A DNA stretch of 64,000 bases from Tolypeutes matacus (GCA_026826555.1 JAKSZT010039123.1:766196-830195), one strand, 5' to 3'. Counted from the stretch's first letter, positions 1 to 11,147 are shown. Program-made: numbers and translations. Notes: generated by a model from the letters alone, not told the origin.

Positions 1-716
1 TTATTGATTTCCAACTTCATTCCGTTGTGGTCAGAGAAATTACTTTGTATAATCTCAATCTTTCTGAATTCATTGAGTGTTGTTTTGGGGCCTAGCATGT
101 GGTCTATTTTGGAGTATGTTCCATGCGCACTGGAGAAGAATGTAAATTCCGCTGTATTTGGGTGTAGTGTTCTGTATATGTCTATTAAGTCCAAATCTTC
201 TAATGTATTGTTGAGTGCCTTCGTTTCTTTATTGATTCTCTGCCTAGATGTTCTGTCTAATGATGATAGTGGTGTGTTGAAGTCCCCTGCTATAATTGTA
301 GAGGAATTTATTTCTCCTCTTAGTTTTTCCAGAGTTTGCCACACATATTTTGAGGCACCTCGATTAGGTGTGTAAATGTTGATGATTGTTCTCTCTTCTT
401 GAGAGATTACTCCTTTTACTAATATGTAGTGTCCATCTTTGTCTCTTACAATAGTTTTGCATTTAAAGTCTATTTTGTCTGATATTAGAATAGCTACTCC
501 TGCCCTTTTTTGGCTATTGTTAGCTTGTAAAATGGTTTTCCAGCCATTCACTTTCAGCCTCCTTGAATCCCTAGGCCGAAGGTGGGTTTCTTGTAGACAG
601 CATATAGATGGATCATATTTTCTTATCCATTCTGCCAATCTGTGTCTTTTGATTGGTGAATTTAATCCATTAACATTCAGTGTTATTACTTGTAACGAAT
701 TTCTTACTTCAGTCAT
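1..716 (-). CDS. L1 ORF2p, endonuclease domain (partial, runs off window)
   Basis: The first 238 codons of ORF2 are open from the ATG at 716-714 to the left edge. They form an APE-type endonuclease that nicks target DNA at T/A junctions to prime reverse transcription. The conserved Asn (LNVNGL), Glu (QETH), Asp/Asn (GDFNTPL) and the SDHNG motif near codons 228-232 are visible. The reverse transcriptase and Cys-rich parts lie outside the window, so intactness of the whole ORF cannot be judged. The spacing of about 65 bp after the ORF1 stop is usual for L1. Confidence 0.85.
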   Translation of the reverse strand, partial: MTEVRNSLQVITLNVNGLNSPIKRHRLAEWIRKYDPSICCLQETHLRPRDSRRLKVNGWKTILQANNSQKRAGVAILISDKIDFKCKTIVRDKDGHYILVKGVISQEERTIINIYTPNRGASKYVWQTLEKLRGEINSSTIIAGDFNTPLSSLDRTSRQRINKETKALNNTLEDLDLIDIYRTLHPNTAEFTFFSSAHGTYSKIDHMLGPKTTLNEFRKIEIIQSNFSDHNGMKLEIN

Positions 717-1534
717 TGTTTTCTTTGTGTTAATGTATGTCATATGTTGTTTTGTTTCTCTTTTTGACTTTTCAGTTGTTTTTAAACTCTCCTCCAACTC
801 TCTCTCCTTTGTTTTTTCCTTTCAATTTGTAGAGATTCCTTTAGTATTTCTTGAAGTGCTGGTTTCTTCTTGACATACTCTCTTAATTGCTGTTTATCTG
901 TGAATATTTTGAACTCTCCATCATTTTTGAATGCCAATTTTGCTGGATAGAGAATTCGTGGCTGGGAATTTTTTTCTTTTAGTGTTTTGACTATGTCATA
1001 CCACTGTCTTCTTGCCTCCATGGTTTCAGCTGAGAAATCAGCACTTAATCTTATTGTGCTTCCCTTGTATGTGATGGTTCTCTTTTCTCTTGCTGACTTG
1101 AGTATTTTCTCTTTGTCTTGAGCTTTGGACAGTTTGACAAATATATGTCTTGGAGTTGGCCTGTTGGGATTTATACTATTTGGGGTGCGCTGTGCTTCCT
1201 GGATCTGCACATCCATCTCTCTCAATAGAGTTGGGAAGTTTTCAGCCATAACTTCCTTCAACACTCCTTCTGTTCCCTTTCCCTTCTCTTCTCCTTCTGG
1301 GATGCCCATAATGCGTATGTTTGTGCGTCTTGCATTATCGGTTAATTCCCTGAGACCATACTGGATTTTTTCTATCTTTTTGTCTATCTTTTCTACAATC
1401 TCTTTGATGTCAACTGTATTGTCTTCCATATCACTAATTCTTTCCTCTGCCTGTTCAATTCTGCTGCCATGTGAGTCCAGCGTCTTTTTCATTTCTTGAC
1501 TTTTGTCTTTGTTCGCCATCATATCCATTACCTT
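1..1534 (-). mobile_element. L1 retrotransposon, 5'-truncated, 3' part of a U6-L1 chimera
   Basis: Minus-strand LINE-1. It reads from the U6 junction at 1534 through the later two thirds of ORF1 (stop at 782), a short inter-ORF spacer, and ORF2 starting at the ATG at 716-714. The ORF2 frame stays open for 238 codons to the left edge. The endonuclease residues are in place: LNVNGL, QETH, GDFNTPL and SDHNG. The sequence closely parallels 33560-35080 of the full-length L1 in this window, so both belong to the same family. The ORF1 coiled-coil start and the whole 5' UTR are missing, replaced by U6. The 3' end and distal target duplication lie outside the window. The open endonuclease frame suggests a fairly recent insertion. 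Confidence 0.93.
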
Positions 1535-1570
1535 AAAAAATATGGAACGCTTCACGAATTTGCATGTCAT
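782..1570 (-). CDS. L1 ORF1p (N-terminally truncated) with U6-derived start
   Basis: A 262-codon open frame. Its first dozen codons come from the 3' part of the U6 copy (MTCKFVKRSIFF). The rest is L1 ORF1p: end of the coiled coil (IEQAEERISDMEDN), the RNA-recognition-like domain (NIRIMGIPEGEE) and the basic C-terminal domain (RRQWYDIVKTLKEK, then a Lys/Arg-rich tail). ORF1p is the RNA-binding trimeric chaperone of the L1 particle. This copy lacks about the first 100 residues, so trimerisation should be impaired. The in-frame fusion looks fortuitous, and no promoter is visible apart from the U6 body. It is unlikely to be expressed. Confidence 0.75.
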   Translation of the reverse strand: MTCKFVKRSIFFKVMDMMANKDKSQEMKKTLDSHGSRIEQAEERISDMEDNTVDIKEIVEKIDKKIEKIQYGLRELTDNARRTNIRIMGIPEGEEKGKGTEGVLKEVMAENFPTLLREMDVQIQEAQRTPNSINPNRPTPRHIFVKLSKAQDKEKILKSAREKRTITYKGSTIRLSADFSAETMEARRQWYDIVKTLKEKNSQPRILYPAKLAFKNDGEFKIFTDKQQLREYVKKKPALQEILKESLQIERKKQRRESWRRV

Positions 1571-1605
1571 CCTTGCGCAGGGGCCATGCTAATCTTCTCT
1601 GTATT

Positions 1606-1636
<31 letters not shown>

Positions 1637-1642
1637 GAGCAC
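1535..1642 (-). ncRNA. RNU6 pseudogene: U6 spliceosomal snRNA copy (retro-pseudogene fused to L1)
   Basis: Reverse complement of a full U6 snRNA. It starts GTGCTCGCTTCGGCAGCAC at 1642 and keeps the region around ACATATACTA, the AGATTAGCATGG block and the 3' end GCGTTCCATA plus a T run at 1540-1535. Compared with the mammalian U6 I know, two differences stand out, GGAACGATAC to GGAACAATAC and GACACGC to GACATGC. Both are CpG decay transitions. There is no clear proximal sequence element or TATA box at the usual distance upstream, and the 3' end passes straight into L1. It is therefore a reverse-transcribed copy and not a pol III gene. Confidence 0.93.
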
Positions 1643-2089
1643 TATATCTTGATTTTTAATATCATATGAATGGAGTCTTTGTATCTTGTTTTCTTTATCT
1701 AGCATTGTATCACACTCTTCTAAAATTTGAGAGTGCCTGTTTTGAAAGCTATAAAGAAAAGATGAAAGATTGTCTAGTTTTAGGCTGCTTAGAAAGCATT
1801 TCCATAATCAATGATGGTTCAGTAGGTAAACTAAGCCCTATAAACCTGAACTCCTTTATGGTTAATACCATTAAGCAAGAGTGGAGTACACAGTTGGCCA
1901 AGGTGTGGGGTTCTTTATATAAACTCTATTAAAATAAACAGTTTAAAGCTGTCCTTTTTGTTTCATTGTTGTTACTAAGTAGGCAGTAAGTTGTACTGAA
2001 AATAGAAGTGAAATTTTCAACTGCTTTTAAAGAAGTTAAATAGCAATTAATGAATTTATTGCTATTTTCAAAACCTTCTACGCTTAAGG
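1643..2089. other. Intergenic, nothing recognised
   Basis: AT-rich sequence between the 5' edge of the U6-L1 chimera and the CCDC152-like block. An 88-codon open frame on + (1666-1932) has no family resemblance and weak coding character. Part of this stretch may be 3' UTR of the CCDC152 retrocopy on the minus strand, but no poly(A) edge is visible. Confidence 0.5.
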
Positions 2090-2725
2090 TGAGATTCTTT
2101 GCCAACAGGCTTAAGGTGAGACTTTGCTAAGAGAGAGGCGTTGCTCTAAATCACAAATGGTATTATGAAGAATTGCAACCCCCTTGTCTTTTTCTTCTTG
2201 AAGATATTGAAGTTTCCTTCTATAGATACTTTGTGGTAAAACAGTAGAATCAGGTAAGATTTTGTTGATTTAGTTTTAACTCTTGCTAGTTTGGCATCAA
2301 ACTCTATCTGTAGTCTGATTATTTCATTTTGATTTTCCTTTCTTGAGTCCTTAACTTTGCATTTAACTCTGAAATTTCCATCTCCTTTTTCCCTATTAGC
2401 TCTTTGTGCTTTTCTTCACTTAATTCAACTTTTTTCTGCATGTCCTGATAAAGTTTCCTTATTTCTAGTTTATATCCCTCCTCTTTGATTTTCATTTCAC
2501 TCACAAATTTGGCAATATTATTCTTATATTCCTGCTCATGAGATTTTAACTTCTCTTTCATAAGATCAGCATTTCTTTTTAGTTGTTCATATTATCTTTC
2601 AGATTATGTTGATATTCTATGGTCTGCTGTAGCTCTTTTATCATACTAAGAAGAGTGGCACATTTTAATAGAAAATTCTGAGATCTTGATAATGTCCACC
2701 CTATCTTTAAAAATAGACACTGGAG
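2090..2725 (-). pseudogene. CCDC152 pseudogene: CCDC152 processed pseudogene (partial)
   Basis: The minus strand carries, in order, pieces matching the coiled-coil protein CCDC152 as I remember it. These are CATLLSMIKELQQTIEYQ (about 2675-2620), KEKLKSHEQEYKNNIAKF through ELNAKLRTQE (2561-2330), then EFDAKLARVKTK (about 2290-2260), and in another frame STVLPQSIYRRKLQ and an EEK-rich end (to about 2140). Exons are joined without introns, so this is a retrocopy. It is broken: the frame shifts near 2570, a stop follows KIKMK at 2319, and a further shift falls near 2250. The N-terminal part is missing. No poly(A) tract or target duplication could be found. Confidence 0.72.
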
Positions 2726-3080
2726 CTGGTGGAGTAGAGGTGAACCCTCATCACAAACTGTCATTAAAAAACAAAACAAGTATTAAAACAACTAGTCTGC
2801 CCACCTAAACAAACATGCAAGAGAACATACATAAATTGCTATTTAAGGCAGTAATTTGGGTTTTTCTCTTTGCTCCCAGGGCTTTGTCCTTTCTCTGATA
2901 TTTAGGTATTATTCACTGAACAAGCAAATGAAGGCACATCCTCCCCAAATGGAAAATAATCAGGGAAGCCTCAAATCTAAACCGAGTTCCAAATGATATC
3001 TTCTTTGTTGGGACTGACACTCAGTATCCTTATGCCAATATTGGGGCCCTGTTAATGGTTGAAATTTTGAAGAGTGAGTC
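2726..3080. other. Intergenic, nothing recognised
   Basis: Between the CCDC152-like block and the next LTR-like repeat. No open frame, RNA gene or repeat family could be assigned. Confidence 0.5.
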
Positions 3081-3540
3081 TGTTTTAGTTTGCTAGGCTG
3101 CTGAAATGGAAAATCTAAAATGGGTTGGCTTTTACAATGGGTTTTTTGGGTTGTAAGCATACAGTTCTGAGGCTTGGAAAATGTCCAAATCAAGGCATGA
3201 TGCTTTCTCCCTGAAGACAGGTTGCTGGGGATCCTGGACTTCCCTGCCACTTGGCGAGACACATGGCAACATCTGCTGGCCTCTCCCTTCTCCTCCAGGT
3301 CTTGGTTTGCTTTCAGCTTCTTGGTTCCGTGACTTCCTCTCTCAGGTTCTGTGAGTTTCTGTCTTTATTCATCCCATTTATAAAGGACTCCAGTAAAAGG
3401 ATTAAGACCCACCCTGGGTCATGCCTTAACTGAAGTATCCTAATCAAAAGGTCCCACCTACAATAGATTCACACCCATAGGAATGGATTAGTTCTAAGAA
3501 CATGATTTTTCTATAGTTCACAAAAGCCTCAAACTAACAC
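3081..3540 (-). repeat. MaLR-like LTR (ERVL-MaLR), antisense
   Basis: A block of about 460 bp starts TGTTTTAGTTTGCTAGGCTG and ends CTAACACA, so it has TG/CA ends and short inverted termini. Its reverse complement has the MaLR LTR layout: a start near 'TGTGTTAGTTTGAGGC', phrases such as GGGTGGGTCTTAATCC and TTTTATAAATGGG, and a 3' end reading CAGCCTAGCAAACTAAAACA. It is related in style to the block at 22225-22720. A DNA transposon of hAT type with similar termini is the alternative. No exact 5-bp duplication was found. Confidence 0.55.
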
Positions 3541-3684
3541 AGAAGCCTAGAAAATAACGGAAATAAATGAGGCCATAGGCAATAAAAAAGATAAAAAAGA
3601 GGTGAGGTCTGAGGTGGACTATCTGATCTGCCTCACCTGGGCCTAGAGAAATGTCTGGCCTTACAGAATAGTGAATGAATTAAT

Positions 3685-3800
3685 TGAAACCAGATACTTT
3701 GAACATTTTTTGAGCATCAACAATTTGCGACACCTTGTGCTAGGTGCTGGGGTTACAACTATGAGCCACACAGTTTCTGCCCTTACGGAGTTCAAGAGCA
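3685..3800 (+). repeat. L2-like fragment
   Basis: A short piece reading TTTTTTGAGCATCAAC, GTGCTAGGTGCTGGGG and CCCTTACGGAGTTCAAGAGC. This is the decayed 'gagcacctactgtgtgccagg' type of mammalian LINE-2 3' sequence. Confidence 0.5.
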
Positions 3801-4441
3801 AGTTGGTTTTAAGTCTCTGGAGCTTCAGTGAAGTTAAAAGTTAATGGAGAGCTCTTTTTTGTGTGTGTAGTTTGTGATTTGTTCCTAACCATGACTCACA
3901 AAGGTCCTGAAAACATGGTACCTTAGGGTTGATGGGGTTGGGGCTTGTGTCCACCAGGAGAAGGCTGGAAATAGAATAAGATAGTTCAGGTTGTTTGGAA
4001 GACAGATCACTTCACCTCCCAGGTATAGATACTCTTCTCCTGAGTATAGATACTCAGCCTCCTTTCAAGTGCCTAGTTGTCTGTGAGGCTCTGTCTTGGA
4101 CACATTCCATAGCTGTAGCTCCAACCCTCTATCCTGAATTCAAGACAGACCAGGGCAACAAGGCAAGTGGCTAACTGTGGGACGATGCCTATCTGTGCTC
4201 TGGGGGAGGAGTGGCACCAAATAGAAGCAAGGACTGGGAAGGGGTTAGGGGGCAGGGAAGGAGGTTTAGGGATTGAGGAAGTCAGGCTAAGGAGGACTGG
4301 GGAGCTGGTAGAAATCCGTGGGACCTGACTTTATGGAGGGAGAACAGGGACTGAACCAGTGTATGTCATATAACCACCCTTCCTGAGAGGTCCTCAATAT
4401 TTTTTCCTCTTTCTCTCTCTGAGGAAATATGAGCCATAGCC

Positions 4442-4570
4442 TCACTAAGTTTTTTTTTTTGTTTGTTTGTTTGTTTTTTAAGCAGGTATCAGGGATTGAA
4501 CCCTGGCCCTCATGCATGGGAAGCAGGTGCTCAAACCACTGAGCTACAACCAATCCTGTCACTAAGTTTT
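4442..4570 (-). mobile_element. tRNA-derived SINE (DAS-type) with target-site duplication
   Basis: Minus-strand SINE body 4558-4454. The tRNA-like head has an A box (TAGCTCAGTGG) and a B box (GGTTCAATCCC), and is followed by an A-rich tail that appears on + as T12 then (GTTT)n. A perfect 12-bp duplication TCACTAAGTTTT lies at 4442-4453 and 4559-4570, so its bounds are certain. It was mobilised by L1 machinery. The head resembles the DAS SINEs of xenarthrans, which supports the host assignment. Its boxes look intact, but transcription depends on flanks. Confidence 0.85.
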
Positions 4571-7500
4571 AAACAGCTTAAATGTAGGTAGTGGAAGAGC
4601 AGCCAGAAGGAGAACCTGGTAGGGGTGGGCCCTGAGGAAGCATGATGCCGTACTCATTCAGAGTCAGTGTTCTGTCAAACGGTGGTGAGGAAACTATGGC
4701 AAGGCAAGCATATTAAAGAGTTTTGAAAGAGAGTGTTTGACAGGAGATTGAAGCTCTGCTGGATTGGGAAGGAATTCATTATAGGTGGGGGCTTACAGAT
4801 AAGGTGAAAGTAGAGCAGCCAACAGACTTTTGGTCATACCGAGGTTGAAGCCCTGGGAATAAATGAGTGGAGAAGTTAGAAGAAAAACAGGGAGCTGTAG
4901 TCTATAACTGGGATGATTTCATGATTTCAGATGAAACAGATAAGTATGTTCCCTTCCAGACTGTGAAGTGGTGGCTGAAGAGGCGTATATGTGGAAGTTG
5001 CTAGAGATAATCAAGTCAGGTCAAGGGATTGGGAGGATCAATGAATGGATTATCCACATGGCTGTCACCCTGGGTGATTGTAAGACAAACAATGAAGACT
5101 ACATTCAGTTGCTGAAGTTAGCTATGGGGTATCACATATATGAAAATGATAAGATCCATGAAATCAAGCTCAGTATAATAGAGTTATTCATTAATGTTTG
5201 GCGCCAAATGCCAAGAAAATAATACAATGTTAGTTTGCTTTTCTGTGCCTCTTTTGTGCAGATATCTCTAGGACCTTTCTCCTCAGGTATTACAGGACTC
5301 AGATCTAAAAATGTCTAAAATCTTTAAAATAATGCCTCAAATCTTGAGCTTAGCTTTCCCTTAAGAAGCTAATACCCCCTTGTTATTTTCACATCTGAAA
5401 TTATGCTCAGCTACTTTGTCCAACACAGATCACAGAAAAAGCTCTATAAAATAAGCATCAGATAATAGCATGGTCCGAATTTATACATGCTAACAATTTT
5501 TAAATTTCTGAAAATGGAATAATATGAGCCTTCTCCCACTACCATTATATTCAAAGACACTGAAGCCCCCAAATAAACTTACTTACACTTGTTCCCACGG
5601 AAAATTTAAAATCAAAGAATCTCTTTTCTCCATTTCTTTTTGTTTTTCTCAGTTGTAGCCAGAGAGCTCTTGCTTGGGCATTAAGGTTGAGTTTGGGTTT
5701 CTCTTCCAGCTCTGCGATCTTGCATTTAAATCAGTGTCAGTTCTTCAATAAGCCCAATGATGTACTATTTTAAGACCCAATTTCTCATATAGTTCAATTT
5801 GTAAAGTTCCAGAGTGTTCTTAGGGCACCATAGAAACAAAACGCTGACTAATACACAAGCGGAAAACACTGGAAACCTATTTTAAGCAGAAAAGGGACTT
5901 ACTAAATAATATTAAGTAGCTCATTGATGATATAGGCAAGAACATCATCAAGTTACCCTGCAGGTCCACTCCAGTGGCAAAACCACTACCGCTTCCACTA
6001 AGCATAGTCAACGCAGATCATTTCCCCAAACCTGGACACTAGAAGCTGCCACTAGAATCTCTGCCTCTGCAGTCTCTGGAAAAGGTATTCTTCTACACCA
6101 ATCACCAGAATGATTTCCTAAGGTTTCTGTTCTTTTATGCCCCTAGCTTCTCAGTTGGCTTCCTGCAGGTATGTATGATTGGCAGCACTTGGGTCAAATC
6201 CTTTACCCATGGTAGATTGTATTATTGTTCCCATCTATAGTCTCCCTCCTTGTGAGAGTAATATACGATCACATCCCTTACCTTGTATCTTACAGTGTCT
6301 CCCAGTCCATTATTAACTTGCTATGTGACTTTCTTGGGTTGTTGGAATGGGATTGGAGGTGAAGTGTTTCAGTTCCAAACAGAAGATTTATGAGACATTG
6401 CGTGCTTCCACCACTTTTTGTTCTTTCTTCCCTCTGCCACAATAAAGAAATGTCCCAAGAAAGGGGTTCTTCGTTCAGCTTGTGTCCTTGAGGAGAAGGC
6501 AGTCCCAGCAACCAACCTGTAGCCAAGGACATGGTGTGGGAGTGAAAGGTGCCTGTTTCAAGCCCCTGAGATTTTAGAGTTTTTGCAATGGTAGCGAAAC
6601 TGATTAATTAGCTAGGAAGGCAAGTTTCTAGCTTTCACTTCATAAAAAGAAAAACATAGAAAAATTATCAAAATGCTGGGGGACTACAATGAAAGACAAA
6701 TATCTACCATAGGCACCAACATTACAATCACAAAATCTGGAAAGCGCAAATAAGTCCTCAGAGCAAAACGTGCATTTCTGCAGTGTACAATACTGTTTCT
6801 TAAGTAGAAGAGAGGTTCAATCCATATTGTCAACCATGACTGCAGGTCTTAAAGAGAGATATTATCTGCAGAAGGGGTCAGAAAGGAAAATCAAGGGTGG
6901 AAAAGAAAGGATTAATGATTTCAAGTTTTCAGAATGTATCTTCTTTGTCAGTCTGTGCCCACTGTTTGGTTTCCAGAGCCTAGGAATTAAACCTTGGGAG
7001 AATCTCTAATTAAGAAGTTGAGTGACACTATGATTCTCATGCAAAGTAAGAAAAAAATTCACCTATAAAAGTCTTCATTTTTGGGAGAATGGCATAGGAA
7101 ACACTTCCATTTTCTTGGACAACTTAGAAATTTGCAATATGGTACAACCAGGTATTTCCTGAGGTACATTCTTCTCCTAAATGTTATTATGCATATTTTA
7201 AAACCTCCACATTTTCCTTTCTATCTCCTCTTTTTCCTGTATGTTCCAAGCACTGCAATACAGAATTGAGAGTATGCTCACTCTCTCTAAGGATACTGCA
7301 TTACTCTGTATGGAGCAGGATGCATTATACTTAGCATAAATAAATGCAAAACAAAGTTTAGGGCCCAACATTTTCCGTAGTCCGTGTTACCTGCTCTTTT
7401 CTTTATATTTCTCTGCATCTACAGTAGGATTCTTAAGGACCCCTTAGTTTTTTGCCTAAGGGCTGCCACATCTACCTCCTGCACTGGAATTCCTTAGTTC

Positions 7501-9725
7501 AATGAATCTCGCTTTCTAGGAGAGTTTCCCATTTCTTTCTGCATTCATGTGATCTGGAAATTCGTAATCAACAAATTCCTGAAACTGAGCTTCCAGAGCC
7601 TAAGCCCTGAGGGCTCAGAGAGGCCTGCCATTAGCCATACATATCTTCCAGATTCTTCTTTTCCTCACTCAGCATTTATATTTTCTAGGAATGGTCTAAA
7701 TTTTTTCATTGCCTCTTTTCTTGTGTAGTAAGATATGATTCTAATTTTCTTTAATATTCTATTTCCTCCTTTTTTCTCTTCCTTCTTAGTTCAAGCAGAT
7801 CCAGAGATTTTTTTTCTAAATTTTGAGTATTAGCACCATTTCTTCTCTACCACCTATGGAGTAACACATTTTCTGGGTCAGAATGTGTCCAGTGTTCCCT
7901 CACTTTTGTTTTCTATTTGTTTCAAGCCAATCCAATTCTTTCCCCAAAACCTCTTCTAGGCTTTGCCTTGTAGTCTCTTATGGTGAGAGGTATAAATGAA
8001 CTACTTGAGTTCTGGGTCTGCCAGAAACATCCACTAGTCAAGCATACTCTGTCCACTTCCATCTCCTGATTCAGGCACTTTGGCCCTAACTGCCGTTAGC
8101 CACTAGCCCAGGCTTAGACTCAGTGTGTTGCAGTCCTGGTTGGCTGCCCTGAAGTGAGTCTCATCTTTCTTTACCTTCTCTTCAGAGCTTCCTGTCATAA
8201 ATCCTCTATAAAAGCCATTACTGATTTTCCAGTTTCAACCACTGTGCCATGATGACACTCACTGAATAATGTCTAACGTATCCCAAGTTGATATTCTCAA
8301 TGAATCTCTCTCAACTCCATCCATACTTTCTGCATGTTCCTTGCATGGTTGAATCAGTCCTCAAAAGGAGATTCCTAAATTGAGCTTATTGACTCCTTTG
8401 CTGCTGTATTCAGAAGGTAAATGTTCAGTTTCCTGGATGGGGCTCCATCACGGGCAGGTCCTTTATAATTTCTGAAAGTTTCTTTCTAATTATACCATCT
8501 TTTAGCATAGTCATTTCCTCTGGCATAGCCATCTGCCATTCCCTCCTTTTTTTCAGAATGCCAATTTGAATGATGGGTTAAGATAACACTTTTCTGCCCT
8601 CATAAATCATTAACCTTGCCGCTAAGGTTTTAACTGCCCTCCTAAGGAAGGTCTTCTCCTCCTTCAATTCTTGATACCCATTTAGTTTCTCTACTACCAC
8701 TTCGAGAGCTAAAACTGTCCCATAGATACCCCTCTATCTGTCATTTAAGACACTCTGTAATTATTTTGTCTGCTGATCCAGATGATTAAGCAACTGCCAC
8801 TGCTGTTTGAATGACAATTTGAATACCAAAGCAATGGTATTCTTGTTATAGGTTTTCTTTGATTGTTTATCAGCTTTAGGATATGTGATGATTTTATTAA
8901 TACTTCCCTCCCTCTGACAGTTCAAAATGAAGTTTCTTCATCTCTTTATTCATGGCATTTATTGTGCTTGGAACCATATTCTGGATCTTTGAAATCTACA
9001 ACTTTGATCAGATTTTAACTAATAAATGAAGCAGAGCTAATTTTTTATATATAGTTGGTGCCTCTGGAAAGATTGTGGACAAGACATATAATTCAGTTTG
9101 CTAGAATTTAACCCTGCCTCAATGCTGGATAGAGTTCAAAGCAGAATAAAGAACAAAACTTGGAGACACCTATGTAATGATGTTTACTAATTCATGGCAG
9201 TGGCAACCCAAAGACCTAAAAGACCTTTACTTTATCTCTACTTGATTTGAGGTTAACCTACCCTAGCCCACATAGAATGACCCCACTCAGCATTTGACAT
9301 GCTGGAAAAGCCAGACCCAACCTCCAAAGTGAATCCCTGACTCTACAAATTGAGATCCTGTTTGCCCATAAGCTAAAGACCCAAGTCTTAAGATATAATG
9401 TGATCACTTATTCATAAAATAAAGGATCCATACCTAAATAAACTCTTGGTAAGATTTCTGAACTCCAGAAAACAAAACAAAACAAAGAAATCACCAAAAA
9501 ACAAAACCAACTATCTGGCATGCATCTAGACAGATCAAATAGGTCACCTACAAAGAAAAGCTAAATCACACTGGCTAGCATTCTCTCCTTTGTTCACTGA
9601 TATGTTTCCACCACTTCGAAGAGCTCTTGCCACATAGTGGGGGCATTCAATAAATATTTGTGGAATGAATTAACTGGTATTAAGAAGTCAATCATGAACA
9701 TACTCTTCTACATTACACTTCAAGA
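4571..9725. other. Long non-coding stretch with unassigned old repeats
   Basis: No convincing gene is present. Open frames here are short (60-91 codons) and have no recognised domain. The longest-looking candidate, 84 codons at 4968-5222 on +, has no known family resemblance. About 5820-6190 ends in the phrase CTGACTAATACA when read near 5845, as MaLR-like elements do, and may be a decayed LTR. About 6190-6610 may be another old repeat. About 9600-9675 ends in AATAAATATTTGTGGAATGAATT, typical of L2. The rest (6.6-9.6 kb) looks like unique intergenic DNA. Confidence 0.5.
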
Positions 9726-9729
9726 AGTT

Positions 9730-10690
9730 CAGTTGTTTTGCCTTTTATTTTTATATCTACAATCCTCATGCGATGGATACTTGTGAGTCATGTAAGGTAA
9801 GGGTCAAACTTCATTTTTTTTCCATATGGATACTCAGTTGTTCCAGCACCATTCCTTAAAATTATCCTCATTTTCCCTGGGCTCCATAGTATACCTTTGT
9901 CATTAAGCAACTGCCTGTATATGAGTGGGTCTGTTCTCAGTCTCTAAATTCTATTCATTGGCCCAATCATCTATCCCCTGCCTGCCTGAATATCACACTG
10001 CCATAGTTACTATAGCTTTAAAATAAGTCTTGATATTTGGCATATGAAGTCTTCCAACTTAGGTCCTGTTCTTCAAGAATGTTGTGGCTAATTTTGGCAA
10101 TTTACATTTTCATATTAGTTTTTAATTAAGCTTATCAAATCTTCTAAAACATCTCTTATGATATTATTGAGAGTGCTTGAATCTATGTAAAACTTTGGGG
10201 GAGAATTAAATTTTTCACATTATTGAGTATTCCAATTAAAGAACATAGTTTTTTCTTTCATTTATTTAGGTCTTCTTCAGTTTCTCTTAATGATGCTTTA
10301 TGGCTTTCTGTGAAGAGGTTCTGCACATACTTTGTTAGATTTAAACCTAGGCATGTGATTTTCTATGAAACTATATATGCTGTTTTAAAAAAATCATGTC
10401 TGACTGTATATGAAAATACAGTGCATTTTTGTACATTGACCTTGTAATCAGCAACCTTTGTATACTCATTAATTCTAGTTATTTATCAATAAATTCTTGT
10501 GGATTTTCTGCATACTCACTAATCCACATATATAATTTTTTGTTTCTTTTTCTAGCCTTATCACAGGTTATTAATATAGGAATAATTTCTACCTTTGGGT
10601 AAAATTATGCTGTTTTCCTGGGAGTGTGTCTTTGTATTGATGTTTGCATTAATATCTCTTAATAAAAAAACAGTGGCATTAAACATTTGT
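9730..10690 (-). mobile_element. Old L1 ORF2 fragment, antisense
   Basis: On + this reads as the complement of L1 ORF2 and its downstream part. Phrases such as TTGTTCCAGCACCATTCC, CCATAGTTACTATAGCTTTA and ATGTTGTGGCTAATTTTGGC are the decayed antisense L1 reverse transcriptase to Cys-domain region. The reading frames are destroyed throughout, so it is an ancient copy. It abuts the LTR-like block at 10714. Confidence 0.72.
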
Positions 10691-10713
10691 AAAAAGAGTT
10701 TGCACGCCTATAG

Positions 10714-11142
10714 TGTGATGATTAGGTTCATGTGTCAACTTGGCCACATAATGGTGTCGAGTTGTTTGGTCAAGCAAGCACTGGCCTAATTGTTACTGTG
10801 AGGACATTTCATAGACTTAAAGCATCAGTAAGTTGATTGCTTCTATGGCTGATTACATCTACAATCAACTGAGGAGACTGGTTGAGACATCTCTCCTTGC
10901 TGAAGGCAATCGGTTGAAGACTTTAAAAGGAGAAGTGATGATTCAGCAGCCAAAAGGGAATTTCCATCTCTATTTCAGCCATCCAGCTGCTTCTGGAGAA
11001 TTCATAGAAAACCATTGTACACTGCCCTGTGGAATTGGACTCATGCATCCCCACAGTTGTGTGAGACAATTTTATGAAATATCATAAAATTTATAGATAT
11101 CTCCTGTCAGTTCTGTTTCCCTAGAGAATACTGACTAATACA
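10714..11142 (+). repeat. MaLR/ERVL-like LTR or MER-type repeat
   Basis: A 429-bp block from TGTGATGATTAGG to CTGACTAATACA, so with TG/CA ends. Likely internal marks are CATGTGTCAACTTGGCC near the start and TTGTTTGGTCAAGCAAGCAC. The flanks TATAG (10709-10713) and CATAG (11143-11147) are a 5-bp duplication with one mismatch, as ERVL/MaLR integration gives. Family name uncertain. It carries a spurious 84-codon open frame (10833-11087). Confidence 0.5.
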
Positions 11143-11147
11143 CATAG

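Noticed and set aside
1535..1642. Functional U6 gene
   Set aside because: It has no clear PSE/TATA spacing upstream and its 3' end passes into L1 without a separate flank.
4968..5222. 84-codon open frame on + as a gene
   Set aside because: No known domain, no splice context, and not clearly above chance in a long AT-balanced intergenic stretch.
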